NCBI RefSeq assembly: GCF_002095435.2
Contig: NZ_MJEJ02000032.1
Location: forward strand, 52,555-116,554
Source of the DNA: Williamsia sp. 1138
GTDB taxonomy: Bacteria; Actinomycetota; Actinomycetes; Mycobacteriales; Mycobacteriaceae
Reading direction: 5' to 3'
Length of the DNA stretch: 64,000 bases
The notes beneath the pieces were generated by a model. That model saw only the letters and a list, made by a program, of their open reading frames with translations, did not search any database and had not been told where the DNA came from. Positions 26,902 through 35,511 of the stretch are shown here, piece by piece. The first letter of the stretch is position 1; every line of letters starts with the position of its first letter. The position numbers and the translations under genes were made by a program.

Positions 26902-28071
26902 TCAAGCGCCCCAGGAAGACTGCGTACCGCCGACGCGGGCGGCGGCGATCTCTTCCTGGTATCCGGAGTCGGCGAATGCAGCCATCGGATCGGCCGGGAG
27001 GCCGCGCTCGGTTCGCCAGGTCGCAAGATCGGGCCGGATGTCGGTGTAGAACGCGTCCATGAAGATTGCGTTGGCGCCCAACACATCTCCCGCCTCCTGG
27101 GCGGCGGCCAGCGCGTCGGTGTCGACGAGCAGCGCGCGGGTGGTCATCTCCTGCACGTTGAGCACCGATCGGATCTGGCCGGGGATCTTCTCTTCGACGT
27201 TGTGGCACTGATCGAGCATCAGGGCGACCGGCGACCCGGTGGCGAGGCCGCCGCCGCGGATGACCTCGAACATGATGCGGAACAGCTGGAACGGATCGGC
27301 CGCGCCGACGATCAGGTCGTCGTCGGCGTAGAACCGGGAGTTGAAGTCGAACGATCCGAGTTTCCCCAACCGCAGCAACTGCGCCACGATGAACTCGATG
27401 TTCGTCCCCGGCGCGTGGTGGCCGGTGTCGAGGCAGACCAGGGCGCGTTCGCCGAGAGCGCTGACCTGGGCGTACGAGGTACCCCAGTCGGGCACATCTG
27501 TCATGTATGTCGCGGGCTCGAAGAACTTGTACTCCAGCACCATCCGCTGCTCGTGACCGATGTGCTGGTAGATGGTCGCGAGTGACTCCGCGAGGCGATC
27601 CTGCCTGCCGCGGATGTCGCCCTGGCCCGGGTAGTTCGTGCCGTCGGCGAGCCAGATCTTCAGGTCGCGGGAACCGGTCTCGTTCATCACCTCGATGCAT
27701 GCGAGGTGATGATCGATCGCCTTCTGCCGCACATGCTTGTCGGTGTGGGTCAGGCTGCCGAACTTGTAGTCGTCGTCCTGGAAGGTGTTGGAGTTGACCG
27801 TTCCCAGGCCGACTCCCAGGTCGGCGGCATAGGTTCGTAGCGCCCCGAAGTCGTCGACGAGATCCCAGGGGATGTGGAGTGCGACCTTCGGTGCCAGTCC
27901 GGTGAAGCGGTGCACGGTCGCGGCGTCGGCGATCTTCTCCTCGACGGTGCGCGGGGTGCCGGGGGTGCCGAAGACCTTGAACCGCGTCCCGGAGTTTCCG
28001 AACGCCCAGGAGGGGAGTTCGATGGCCAGGTTCTGAAACGTTTCAATTGCGTCGGAGTCGAAGTTTCTCAT
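26902..28071 (-). CDS. rhaI: L-rhamnose isomerase
   Basis: 389 residues of the Pseudomonas/actinobacterial xylose-isomerase-like rhamnose isomerase type. Metal and substrate residues fall in VALHIPWDLVDD, LEYKFFEPATY, CLDTGHHAPGTN and DFNSRFYADDDLIVG. It converts L-rhamnose to L-rhamnulose. The ATG at 28071 has AGGAGG upstream, and this site overlaps the stop of the transporter gene. Codons 9-13 form a copy of the operator found upstream of rhaM. Confidence 0.92.
   Translation of the reverse strand: MRNFDSDAIETFQNLAIELPSWAFGNSGTRFKVFGTPGTPRTVEEKIADAATVHRFTGLAPKVALHIPWDLVDDFGALRTYAADLGVGLGTVNSNTFQDDDYKFGSLTHTDKHVRQKAIDHHLACIEVMNETGSRDLKIWLADGTNYPGQGDIRGRQDRLAESLATIYQHIGHEQRMVLEYKFFEPATYMTDVPDWGTSYAQVSALGERALVCLDTGHHAPGTNIEFIVAQLLRLGKLGSFDFNSRFYADDDLIVGAADPFQLFRIMFEVIRGGGLATGSPVALMLDQCHNVEEKIPGQIRSVLNVQEMTTRALLVDTDALAAAQEAGDVLGANAIFMDAFYTDIRPDLATWRTERGLPADPMAAFADSGYQEEIAAARVGGTQSSWGA
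28034..28048. promoter_or_regulatory. Second rhamnose operator, inside rhaI
   Basis: TGAAACGTTTCAATT, identical over 15 bases to 29888-29902. The 12-bp palindrome TGAAACGTTTCA has LacI-family form with a central CG. It lies within the first codons of rhaI, so it could act as a downstream auxiliary operator or roadblock. Confidence 0.6.
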
Positions 28072-28072
28072 C

Positions 28073-29467
28073 TCAGTTTCCTCCTGCGTTTCCTGCTGAC
28101 GCCGGCACGTTCACCGTCGGGGACGGCTCCTGCCGAACCGGATCCCGTCGAGCTGCAGGTGTGGTGGTCGTCAATTCGGGACTGATCGGCTCGCCGTAGC
28201 GCTCGATCTCGATGTCCTTGAGTTCCTTACCGCGCGTGTTGGGGGCCCAGACAACCCCGACGATCAGTGAAGCCGTCAGGCAGATCATCAGGATGAGTCC
28301 GACCCAGGCCAGACCGGTGGCGGCGAGCAGGGTGGGGAAGAAGTAGCTCAGCAGGCCGGTGGCCGTGCGGACCACGAAGAACATGATGCCCTGGGCGCTG
28401 GCCCGGTACGGGGTCGCGAACAATTCGCTGGCCCAGAGGCTGTAGAAGGCCTGCGCACCGACACCGCTCGAGATGCCCCAGCAGATCGCGAAGATGAGAA
28501 GGGTGGTCATGCCGCCGTCGGTGAACAGGACCAGCACGCCCCAGGCGAAGATGCCGGGGATGGCGCCGAGTACGAACAGCAGGCGCTGCGACATGTGGTC
28601 GGCGAGACGCATGAAGACGAAATACGTGGCCAGTACCGTCATGCCCCAGACCAGCACCTGCAGCAGGTTCTGCTGGACCTCGCTCTCGAGGCCTGCGGTC
28701 TCGTACACCCGGGGCATGAAGATGCCCGCCTGGCCGGCGACGGTGTTCCAGAAGCCGTAGATGCCGATGAGCACGAGCAGGGCAGTGATGTTGACCTTCT
28801 TCGAGAACAGGCCACGCAGGCCTTCTCCTCCCGAGGCGGACGCCTGCGGTGCGTCCGCGTTCTCGCGGCCCTCGTCCTTCCAGATCTTCGACTCGACCAG
28901 CCCTTGACGGATCCACCAGACCACGGCGGCGACGACGAACAGGTGGAGGAAGATGATCCGTGATCCCAGGAGTCCCAGCGGGGCGAGCGCGGCGGCCAGC
29001 GCGAAGCCGACCAGCGGTCCGACCGACCACGCGAGCTGGGCGGTGCCGACGTGCTTGGCGCGAGCGCCAGAAGGGGCCTGCTCGGCAATGTAGGTCCACG
29101 ACGCGGGGACGCCGGCGCCGACCGCGATACCGGTGACCACGAACGCGATCATCAGCATTCCGAAATTCATGGCGAACGCGGCCAGCAAAACGCCGACCAT
29201 GTAGACGATCAGGTCGTAGGTGTAGATCGCTTTGCGGCCGTAGCGATCACACAGCGGACCGCCGATGGCGGCGCCGATCGCGGCTCCGAAAGCGTTGGCG
29301 CTGAGTGCGGCGAGCAACCCGACGGCGAAGTTGCTGATGCCGAACTCGTCTTGCCAGAAACCGAGGCTGGTGGCGATCGCGATGATCGATCCGGCCTCGA
29401 TGTAGTTGGACATGGCGACCGAGATGGTCGCTTTCCAACCGGTGGTCTTCTTCGCCCCGAGCTTCAT
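28073..29467 (-). CDS. MFS sugar transporter, probably rhamnose uptake
   Basis: 464 residues with twelve predicted membrane segments. The loop 2 motif CDRYGRKAIYTYD, the PASWTYIAEQAPSGARAKHVG segment of the sugar-porter type, and PYRASAQGIMFF after segment 10 identify the major facilitator superfamily. The C-terminal 50 residues are cytoplasmic and Pro/Thr-rich. Its place between rhaM and rhaI makes L-rhamnose the likely substrate (inference). AAGGAG precedes ATG at 29467. Confidence 0.85.
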   Translation of the reverse strand: MKLGAKKTTGWKATISVAMSNYIEAGSIIAIATSLGFWQDEFGISNFAVGLLAALSANAFGAAIGAAIGGPLCDRYGRKAIYTYDLIVYMVGVLLAAFAMNFGMLMIAFVVTGIAVGAGVPASWTYIAEQAPSGARAKHVGTAQLAWSVGPLVGFALAAALAPLGLLGSRIIFLHLFVVAAVVWWIRQGLVESKIWKDEGRENADAPQASASGGEGLRGLFSKKVNITALLVLIGIYGFWNTVAGQAGIFMPRVYETAGLESEVQQNLLQVLVWGMTVLATYFVFMRLADHMSQRLLFVLGAIPGIFAWGVLVLFTDGGMTTLLIFAICWGISSGVGAQAFYSLWASELFATPYRASAQGIMFFVVRTATGLLSYFFPTLLAATGLAWVGLILMICLTASLIVGVVWAPNTRGKELKDIEIERYGEPISPELTTTTPAARRDPVRQEPSPTVNVPASAGNAGGN

Positions 29468-29541
29468 GGGGTCTCCTTCAGGGGGTTATGAGATGGGAGG
29501 GTACTGCGGACTAGCGAGGGGTGGAACTAACTAGGGGAGGG

Positions 29542-29859
29542 TCATGCGAGGTGGAAATAGTCATCGAGAACGGTCATCGCGGTGTCGGGGTTGGTTCCGG
29601 TGTCGAAGTACTGGGCCATCTGGCCCTGCCACCGTTCGTTCACCTCGGTCCGGGCCATCAGCTCCCGGGCCCGCTCGAAGTCGTCGGTCTCGAGGTAGCC
29701 GACCACCAGGCCGTCGGTAGGGCGTAGGAACAGCGAGTAGTTGTGCCAGCCGGACGAGCGAAGGGCCTCGAGCATCTCGGGCCAGACATTCTCGTGGGCG
29801 GCGAGGTAGTCGTCGATGCGATCTGGTTGCAGATTCATCGTGAAACACACTCTGTGCAT
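29542..29859 (-). CDS. rhaM: L-rhamnose mutarotase
   Basis: 105 residues, the family length. The N terminus aligns with E. coli RhaM (a Met-x-Arg start, then Pro-Asp and Tyr). HENVWPEMLEALRSSGWHNYSLFL contains the catalytic His and Tyr positions, and ERWQGQMAQYF the Trp pair. It interconverts alpha- and beta-L-rhamnose to feed the isomerase. First gene of the rhamnose operon, with an operator 28 bases upstream of its start. Confidence 0.92.
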   Translation of the reverse strand: MHRVCFTMNLQPDRIDDYLAAHENVWPEMLEALRSSGWHNYSLFLRPTDGLVVGYLETDDFERARELMARTEVNERWQGQMAQYFDTGTNPDTAMTVLDDYFHLA

Positions 29860-30191
29860 GTGGTGCCTGTCAGTGACGAAACGCTGTTGAAACGTTTCAA
29901 TTTGTGAGTGGAGTCACGGTAAACCGGCAGATGTGATCGCGTCAAGGGGCAGTTTCGAGCCGGGCGGGTTGGCCGACGGTGGGGGATATCGGACTTATTT
30001 GTCCTGAGCAGCGCAGCAGCGTAAAGTTGATCAACGGTGCACCCGCGCCGGGTTGTCTTCGTGCCCAGATCCGCAGAACTCTGTCGAGTCCTCTGCCAGC
30101 TGTCACTCGAATATCCGGGACACGGGCGTGCCATGAAGGTAATCGAACAGAACTGTTCAGGTGTGGTGAACACACCAGAATCGTGGAGGCT
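29860..30191. promoter_or_regulatory. Divergent rhaM-infA intergenic region
   Basis: 332 bases without a gene. It holds the rhamnose operator on the left (29887-29902). The right part should hold the infA promoter; GGTAATC near 30138 could be a -10 core, but I cannot assign it firmly. Nothing else is recognised. Confidence 0.5.
29887..29902. promoter_or_regulatory. Rhamnose operator upstream of rhaM
   Basis: TTGAAACGTTTCAA is a perfect 14-bp palindrome at 29887-29900 with LacI-family form. It lies where the promoter of the rhaM-MFS-rhaI-aldolase-rhaB-lldD transcript must be. 15 bases are repeated exactly inside rhaI. Confidence 0.75.
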
Positions 30192-30410
30192 ATGGCCAAA
30201 GAAGGCGCGATCGAGGTCGAGGGTCGAGTTGTCGAACCCCTGCCCAATGCAATGTTCCGCATTGAGCTGGAGAACGGCCACAAGGTGCTCGCCCACATCA
30301 GTGGCAAGATGCGGCAGCACTACATCCGCATCCTGCCCGAGGACCGCGTGGTCGTGGAGCTGTCGCCCTACGACCTGACCCGCGGCCGCATCGTTTACCG
30401 GTACAAGTAA
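30192..30410 (+). CDS. infA: Translation initiation factor IF-1
   Basis: 72 residues, exact family length. [29 protein letters not shown] and [13 protein letters not shown] are diagnostic of the S1/OB-fold factor that blocks the ribosomal A site during initiation. ATG at 30192 follows GGAGG at a close 2 bases. First gene of the infA-rpmJ-rpsM-rpsK-rpsD-rpoA-rplQ run. Confidence 0.97.
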   Translation: MAKEGAIEVEGRVVEPLPNAMFRIELENGHKVLAHISGKMRQHYIRILPEDRVVVELSPYDLTRGRIVYRYK

Positions 30411-30416
30411 AGGCTT

Positions 30417-30452
30417 CCCGGACACCTCCGGGTAAGAACACCAGCTGTGGTG
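30417..30452 (+). promoter_or_regulatory. Twin small hairpins between infA and rpmJ
   Basis: CCCGGA/TCCGGG (30417-30422/30427-30432, loop CACC) and CACCA/TGGTG (30439-30443/30448-30452, loop GCTG). No T tract follows. They may stabilise or process the mRNA. Confidence 0.4.
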
Positions 30453-30494
30453 CAGCTTTGCGCTGCGCCTCGGGGCTTTGAAGGAGATCGAGAC

Positions 30495-30608
30495 GTGAAG
30501 GTTCAGCCGAGCGTCAAGCCGATCTGCGAGAAGTGCAAGGTGATCCGGCGTAACGGCCGGGTCATGGTGATCTGCGACAACCTGCGTCACAAGCAGCGTC
30601 AGGGCTGA
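30495..30608 (+). CDS. rpmJ: 50S ribosomal protein L36
   Basis: 37 residues, exact family length: [17 protein letters not shown], then [13 protein letters not shown]. Three Cys and one His (C11, C14, C27, H32) form a zinc site. GTG at 30495 follows AAGGAG with an 8-base gap. Confidence 0.95.
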   Translation: MKVQPSVKPICEKCKVIRRNGRVMVICDNLRHKQRQG

Positions 30609-30670
30609 TCAGCACCCTCGCAAGATCGCTTGCAAGAGCGAGACACAACTGAATACAGGCTAGAGAAGAC

Positions 30671-30758
30671 CTCCCAGCACCAGCGGCGATAAACGGATCA
30701 CCGCCTACCCCCGGCACGGAGGCCGGGGCCCCTCGCAGAGCAGGGGACGGACTGGGAG
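30671..30758 (+). promoter_or_regulatory. Multi-branched leader RNA upstream of rpsM
   Basis: CTCCCAG (30671-30677) can pair with CTGGGAG (30752-30758), closing a junction with three hairpins: GGCGAT/ATCACC (30685-30690/30697-30702, one mismatch), CCCCGGC/GCCGGGG (30709-30715/30722-30728) and CCCCT/AGGGG (30729-30733/30742-30746). It ends 30 bases before the rpsM ATG. The form suggests a protein-binding autoregulatory leader; S4, encoded in this operon, is a candidate ligand (inference). Confidence 0.5.
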
Positions 30759-30788
30759 CAGACCTCCGAGAACCAAAGGAAACGCCAC

Positions 30789-31157
30789 ATGGCACGTGTT
30801 GCTGGTGTAGACCTCCCGCGCGAAAAGCGCCTGGAGATCGCACTGACTTACATCTATGGAGTTGGTCGTACCACCTCCAAGGAGATCCTTGCCGCGACCG
30901 GTCTCAGCGCCGATCTGCGGGCCAAGGATCTCACCGACGAAGACGTTCTGAAGCTTCGCGAGTACCTCGAGGCCTCGGTCAAGGTCGAAGGTGACCTACG
31001 CCGCGAGGTGCAGGCCGACATTCGTCGCAAGATCGAGATCGGCTGCTACCAGGGTCTGCGTCACCGTCGTGGACTGCCTGTCCGTGGACAGCGCACCAAG
31101 ACCAACGCCCGGACCCGTAAGGGCCCGAAGAAGACCATCGCCGGGAAGAAGAAGTAA
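30789..31157 (+). CDS. rpsM: 30S ribosomal protein S13
   Basis: 122 residues. [24 protein letters not shown] and the C-terminal [24 protein letters not shown] are diagnostic. S13 forms intersubunit bridges and contacts the P-site tRNA. AAAGGA precedes the ATG at 8 bases. Confidence 0.97.
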   Translation: MARVAGVDLPREKRLEIALTYIYGVGRTTSKEILAATGLSADLRAKDLTDEDVLKLREYLEASVKVEGDLRREVQADIRRKIEIGCYQGLRHRRGLPVRGQRTKTNARTRKGPKKTIAGKKK

Positions 31158-31160
31158 TCC

Positions 31161-31568
31161 ATGCCTCCTAAGTCACGTAGCGCCGGCCCCAAGAAGGGCA
31201 CTCGTCGTCGCGAGAAGAAGAACGTCCCGCACGGCAGCGCGCACATCAAGAGCACGTTCAACAACACCATCGTCTCCATCACCGATCCGGCCGGCAATGT
31301 CATCGCCTGGGCGTCTTCGGGCCACGTCGGCTTCAAGGGTTCGCGTAAGAGCACCCCGTTCGCCGCGCAGCTCGCCGCCGAGAGTGCTGCCCGCAAGGCG
31401 CAGGAACACGGCGTCAAGAAGGTCGACGTCTTCGTGAAGGGCCCGGGTTCGGGCCGCGAGACCGCAATTCGATCACTGCAGGCCGCCGGCCTCGAGGTCG
31501 GCACCATTTCCGATGTCACCCCGCAGCCGCACAACGGTTGCCGTCCGCCCAAGCGGCGTCGGGTCTAA
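31161..31568 (+). CDS. rpsK: 30S ribosomal protein S11
   Basis: 135 residues. [15 protein letters not shown] and [20 protein letters not shown] with the terminal [13 protein letters not shown] identify S11, which lines the platform near the mRNA exit. Starts 3 bases after rpsM. Confidence 0.97.
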   Translation: MPPKSRSAGPKKGTRRREKKNVPHGSAHIKSTFNNTIVSITDPAGNVIAWASSGHVGFKGSRKSTPFAAQLAAESAARKAQEHGVKKVDVFVKGPGSGRETAIRSLQAAGLEVGTISDVTPQPHNGCRPPKRRRV

Positions 31569-31590
31569 CGGGAAAGAAGAGGACTAGAAA

Positions 31591-32196
31591 ATGGCTCGTT
31601 ATACCGGACCCGCAACCCGCAAATCTCGCCGTCTGCGCGTCGACCTCGTCGGCGGAGACCAGGCGTTCGAGCGTCGCCCCTACCCGCCCGGCCAGCATGG
31701 CCGCGCGCGGATCAAGGAGAGCGAATACCTGCTCCAGCTGCAGGAGAAGCAGAAGGCTCGCTTCACCTACGGCGTGATGGAAAAGCAGTTCAGTCTCTAT
31801 TACAAAGAAGCCAATCGTCGCAACGGCAAGACCGGTGACGAGCTGCTGCGTCTGCTCGAGACCCGTCTGGACAACGTCGTGTACCGCGCCGGACTGGCTC
31901 GTACCCGTCGTCAGGCCCGTCAGATGGTCAGCCACGGACACCTCACCGTCAACGGTGTGAAGGTCGACGTCCCGAGCTACCGCGTCTCTCGCTACGACAT
32001 CATCGATGTCCGCCCGAAGTCGTTGCAGACCACGCCGTTCCAGATCGCCAAGGAAATCCAGGGCGATCGTCCGGTGCCGGGCTGGTTGCAGGTCGTGCCC
32101 AGCACGCTGCGCATCCTGGTGCACTCAGAGCCTGAGCGCGCACAGATCGACGTGCCGCTGCAGGAACAGCTCATCGTCGAGTTCTACTCGAAGTAG
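31591..32196 (+). CDS. rpsD: 30S ribosomal protein S4
   Basis: 201 residues. MARYTGPATRKSRRL, then the S4 RNA-binding domain LETRLDNVVYRAGLARTRRQARQMVSHGH, are canonical; the N-terminal zinc Cys motif is absent, as in many actinobacterial S4 proteins. S4 starts 30S assembly and in several bacteria represses its own operon. AAGAAGAGG precedes the ATG. Confidence 0.97.
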   Translation: MARYTGPATRKSRRLRVDLVGGDQAFERRPYPPGQHGRARIKESEYLLQLQEKQKARFTYGVMEKQFSLYYKEANRRNGKTGDELLRLLETRLDNVVYRAGLARTRRQARQMVSHGHLTVNGVKVDVPSYRVSRYDIIDVRPKSLQTTPFQIAKEIQGDRPVPGWLQVVPSTLRILVHSEPERAQIDVPLQEQLIVEFYSK

Positions 32197-32299
32197 TCCA
32201 CGAACCAGCCCAGCGCTGATTCGGTTTCCGCGGCAACCGCCGCACAGTTTCATTGTCTAGGACGTCATATAGCGGGCGTTCAAGAGGAGAAGAAGATAC

Positions 32300-33355
32300 A
32301 TGCTGATTTCACAGCGACCCACACTGTCCGAAGAGATCATCGCGGAAGACCGCTCGAAGTTCGTCATCGAGCCGCTTGAGCCAGGATTCGGTTACACCCT
32401 CGGTAACTCGCTCCGTCGCACCCTGCTCTCGTCGATCCCCGGCGCTGCTGTCACCAGCATCCGGATCGACGGGGTGCTGCACGAGTTCACCACCGTCCCG
32501 GGAGTCAAGGAAGATGTCACCGACATCATCCTGAACCTCAAGGGCCTGGTCGTGAGCTCGGAAGAAGACGAGCCGGTCACCATGTACGTGCGCAAGCAGG
32601 GACCCGGCGCGGTCACCGGCGCTGACATCGTGCCTCCGGCCGGTGTCACCGTGCACAATCCGGATCTGCACATCGCCACCCTGAACGACAAGGGCAAGTT
32701 GGAGATCGAGCTCGTCGTCGAGCGCGGTCGCGGCTACGTCCCCGCCGTCCAGAACAAGGCGTCCGGCGCCGAGATCGGCCGTATCCCGGTCGACTCGATC
32801 TACTCGCCGGTGCTCAAGGTCACCTACAAGGTGGAAGCCACCCGCGTCGAGCAGCGCACCGACTTCGATCGGCTCGTTCTCGACGTGGAGACCAAGAACT
32901 CCATCACCGCGCGGGACGCGCTGGCCTCGGCCGGCAAGACCCTGGTCGAACTGTTCGGACTCGCACGTGAGCTCAACGTCGAAGCAGAAGGCGTCGAGAT
33001 CGGCCCCTCGCCCGCCGAGGCCGATCACATCGCGTCCTTCAGCCTTCCGATCGAGGACCTGGAACTCACCGTCCGGTCGTACAACTGCCTCAAGCGTGAG
33101 GGAGTGCACACCGTCGGCGAGCTCGTGGCCCGCACCGAATCGGATCTTCTCGACATCCGGAACTTCGGGCAGAAGTCGATCGACGAGGTCAAGGTCAAGC
33201 TGCACGCACTGGGCCTGGCGCTCAAGGACAGCCCGGCCAGCTTCGATCCGTCCCAGGTGGCCGGATATGACGTTGCCACCGGCACCTGGTCCGACGACGC
33301 TGCTTTCTCCGATGACGCTGCCGGCGAAGACTTCGCGGAAACCGAACAGCTCTAA
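32300..33355 (+). CDS. rpoA: DNA-directed RNA polymerase subunit alpha
   Basis: 351 residues. The N-terminal dimerisation domain opens [14 protein letters not shown] and contains [14 protein letters not shown]; the C-terminal domain (about 250-315) has [22 protein letters not shown] and the DNA-contacting [11 protein letters not shown]. An acidic tail ends the chain. 103 bases separate it from rpsD; TCATATAGC at about 32265-32273 in that gap could be an internal -10. AGAGGAGAAG precedes the ATG. Confidence 0.97.
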   Translation: MLISQRPTLSEEIIAEDRSKFVIEPLEPGFGYTLGNSLRRTLLSSIPGAAVTSIRIDGVLHEFTTVPGVKEDVTDIILNLKGLVVSSEEDEPVTMYVRKQGPGAVTGADIVPPAGVTVHNPDLHIATLNDKGKLEIELVVERGRGYVPAVQNKASGAEIGRIPVDSIYSPVLKVTYKVEATRVEQRTDFDRLVLDVETKNSITARDALASAGKTLVELFGLARELNVEAEGVEIGPSPAEADHIASFSLPIEDLELTVRSYNCLKREGVHTVGELVARTESDLLDIRNFGQKSIDEVKVKLHALGLALKDSPASFDPSQVAGYDVATGTWSDDAAFSDDAAGEDFAETEQL

Positions 33356-33408
33356 CCAGACCCCCAGCTCACGACCGAGAGGTCGAGAGCGAACCCTAGG
33401 AGTTCGAA

Positions 33409-33990
33409 ATGCCCAAGCCCACAAAGGGTACCCGCCTCGGCGGGTCGGCTTCGCACCAGAAAGCGATGCTGGCGAACCTCGCCACCTCGCTCTTCGAGCA
33501 CGGCCGGATCACCACGACCGAAGCCAAGGCGAAGAAGCTGCGTCCCTACGCGGAGAAGCTGATCACCCACGCGAAGGCCGGTAACCTGGCTCACCGTCGT
33601 GAGGTGCTCAAGGACATCCGTAACAAGGACGTCGTGCACACCCTGTTCGCCGAGATCGGGCCGTTCTACGCGGACCGTCCGGGTGGCTACACCCGCATCA
33701 TCAAGACGCTGCCACGCAAGGGCGACAACGCCCCCATGGCAGTGATCGAACTGGTGAAGGAAAAGACCGCTTCGTCGGAGGCCGACCGCGCTACCCGCGC
33801 TGCCGCTTCGAAGAAGAAGGCCGATGAGGCTGTCGTCGAAGCCGATTCGGCTGACGACAACGTGGTCGAGGCCGTCGAGGCCGACGCCACCGATGCCGAG
33901 GTCGAGAACGCCGAAGCAGTCGCCGAGGGTCTGACCGATGAGACGACGGCCAAGAGCGCCGCCGAGATCGTCGACGAAGACAAGAAGTAA
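33409..33990 (+). CDS. rplQ: 50S ribosomal protein L17
   Basis: 193 residues. Residues 1-120 match L17 ([21 protein letters not shown], then [22 protein letters not shown]). The last 70 residues are an Ala/Glu/Asp-rich extension beyond the roughly 120-residue core, as seen in other Mycobacteriales. L17 sits at the polypeptide exit. A strong terminator follows. Confidence 0.96.
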   Translation: MPKPTKGTRLGGSASHQKAMLANLATSLFEHGRITTTEAKAKKLRPYAEKLITHAKAGNLAHRREVLKDIRNKDVVHTLFAEIGPFYADRPGGYTRIIKTLPRKGDNAPMAVIELVKEKTASSEADRATRAAASKKKADEAVVEADSADDNVVEAVEADATDAEVENAEAVAEGLTDETTAKSAAEIVDEDKK

Positions 33991-34013
33991 GACGCCTGCG
34001 CGTCAACGTTTCT

Positions 34014-34054
34014 GACGAGCCCGCCACCCGGTATTTCCGGTGGCGGGCTTCGTC
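34014..34054 (+). terminator. Intrinsic terminator after rplQ
   Basis: AGCCCGCCACC at 34018-34028 pairs with GGTGGCGGGCT at 34039-34049, extended inside by GG/CC and outside by GACGA/TCGTC with single-base bulges, loop TATTT. It ends the ribosomal transcript 23 bases after rplQ; truA begins 18 bases further on. Confidence 0.8.
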
Positions 34055-34071
34055 ATAGAAGAAGGGCCGCT

Positions 34072-34914
34072 ATGCGGTTGCGGATGCAGATCGGCTACGA
34101 CGGAACCGACTTCGCCGGATGGGCCAGACAGCCGGGGCAGCGGACGGTGTGTGGGGTTCTCGAAGAAGCGCTGAGTACGGTGCTGCGTGAGCCGGTCACC
34201 CTCACGGTTGCAGGCCGCACCGATGCGGGCGTCCACGCGACCGGGCAAGCCGCGCATTTCGACGTCAGCGAGGCATCGTTTCAGACCCGGTCGATCGCGG
34301 GGGATCCGGGCAAGCTGGTGCGCCGACTGGCGAAGATGCTGCCCACCGATGTGCGGGTCAAGGACATCGAAGAGGCCCCTGTCGAATTCGATGCCCGGTT
34401 CTCTGCGCTCCGCAGACACTACGAATACCGGTTGGCCGATGACCCGTGGGGCGCCGAACCGGTGGCGGCGCGGACGACCGCGGCCTGGTCTCGCCCCCTG
34501 AATGCCGATCTACTCGAAGAAGCATCGGCTGCGCTGTTGGGGCTCAACGACTTCGCCGCGTTTTGCCGCCGGCGTGACGGGGCCACCACAGTGCGCGAGC
34601 TACAGCACTTCAGCTGGATGCGCGACGACTTCGGGGTACTCGTCGCCCACGTCAGCGCCGACGCATTCTGCTGGTCGATGGTGCGTTCACTCGTCGGGGC
34701 AGTTGCGACCGTGGGTGAGGGGCGCAGATCAGTGCAGTGGTGCGCGGGACTGCTGCAGCAACGGAGCCGCTCGAGTGAGGTCCCGGTTGCGCCGGCCTGC
34801 GGTCTGAGTCTCGTCGGTGTCGATTACCCGGCCGACAGCAAGTTGGCCCTGCGTAATGCCGTGACCCGTGAAACCCGCACCGCTATCGACCCGAACGGCT
34901 GCTGCGGCGACTGA
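34072..34914 (+). CDS. truA: tRNA pseudouridine(38-40) synthase TruA
   Basis: 280 residues. [18 protein letters not shown] at the start and the catalytic Asp in [19 protein letters not shown] identify Tru[18 protein letters not shown] and [20 protein letters not shown] complete the family pattern. It modifies U38-U40 in tRNA anticodon stems. The rplQ-truA order is conserved in Mycobacterium tuberculosis (Rv3456c-Rv3455c). Confidence 0.95.
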   Translation: MRLRMQIGYDGTDFAGWARQPGQRTVCGVLEEALSTVLREPVTLTVAGRTDAGVHATGQAAHFDVSEASFQTRSIAGDPGKLVRRLAKMLPTDVRVKDIEEAPVEFDARFSALRRHYEYRLADDPWGAEPVAARTTAAWSRPLNADLLEEASAALLGLNDFAAFCRRRDGATTVRELQHFSWMRDDFGVLVAHVSADAFCWSMVRSLVGAVATVGEGRRSVQWCAGLLQQRSRSSEVPVAPACGLSLVGVDYPADSKLALRNAVTRETRTAIDPNGCCGD

Positions 34915-34918
34915 CCCT

Positions 34919-34987
34919 CCCCGATGATGTGCTGTTCTGGCGAACAAAAGCACAGGTGGGGCCCGCCAGAACAACACACTTTCGGGG
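34919..34987. repeat. Long intergenic palindrome, copy B
   Basis: Arms at 34928-34942 and 34964-34978 (15 bp, one mismatch) share the core GTTCTGGCG/CGCCAGAAC with copies A and C. An outer CCCCGA/TCGGGG stem (34919-34924/34982-34987) extends it. It fills the gap between convergent truA and the TM2 gene. Confidence 0.8.
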
Positions 34988-34995
34988 GCTGGGCG

Positions 34996-35481
34996 TCAAT
35001 CCCTGAGTTTGAGTCCGCGGGAATCGCGGACGCTGCCGGTGAAGATCATGATCGCGTCGACGATCACCCAGATGCCGAGCCCGAGCAGGATGATGTATCC
35101 GATCAGGACGATCGCGAGGACCCATCCCGCGATCAGAGCGCACAACTGCCCGATCGCGATGCCATTGGAGCCGATGTAGAAGCGGCCGGCGCCGAAGCCG
35201 CCGAGGAACAGCTGCAACAGACCGGCAACCACCTTCGACTTGTCCGAAAGGGGTTCGCCCGAGTACGGATCGCGTCCGAAAGGTGCGCCCGGATCGCCGG
35301 AGAATCCGGCGACAGGCCCGAACGCGGCAGGCCCATATGCGGGTTGTCCGTAGGGGGCAGGTGCCGGATAAATCGGCATCGGCGCCTCGTAGGGTGCCGG
35401 GTATCCCGGTGAACCCTGTGGTGGCTGACTGCTCTGCCACTCCGGTGTGCCCGAATTCTCGTAGGGCCCTGGATAGCTCAT
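34996..35481 (-). CDS. TM2-domain membrane protein
   Basis: 161 residues. A Pro/Tyr-rich cytoplasmic N terminus (to about residue 75) is followed by a TM2 domain: KSKVVAGLLQLFLGGFGAGRFYIG, then GQLCALIAGW, and a second membrane hairpin ending VIVDAIMIFTG. TM2 proteins are small two-helix proteins of unclear role. It ends against the palindrome copy B; the next upstream gene, the ESX ATPase, is 30 bases away and co-directional, so both may form one transcript. Confidence 0.85.
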   Translation of the reverse strand: MSYPGPYENSGTPEWQSSQPPQGSPGYPAPYEAPMPIYPAPAPYGQPAYGPAAFGPVAGFSGDPGAPFGRDPYSGEPLSDKSKVVAGLLQLFLGGFGAGRFYIGSNGIAIGQLCALIAGWVLAIVLIGYIILLGLGIWVIVDAIMIFTGSVRDSRGLKLRD

Positions 35482-35511
35482 CTTTTTACCTTACCGGTCG
35501 GCGGGGAAAGT

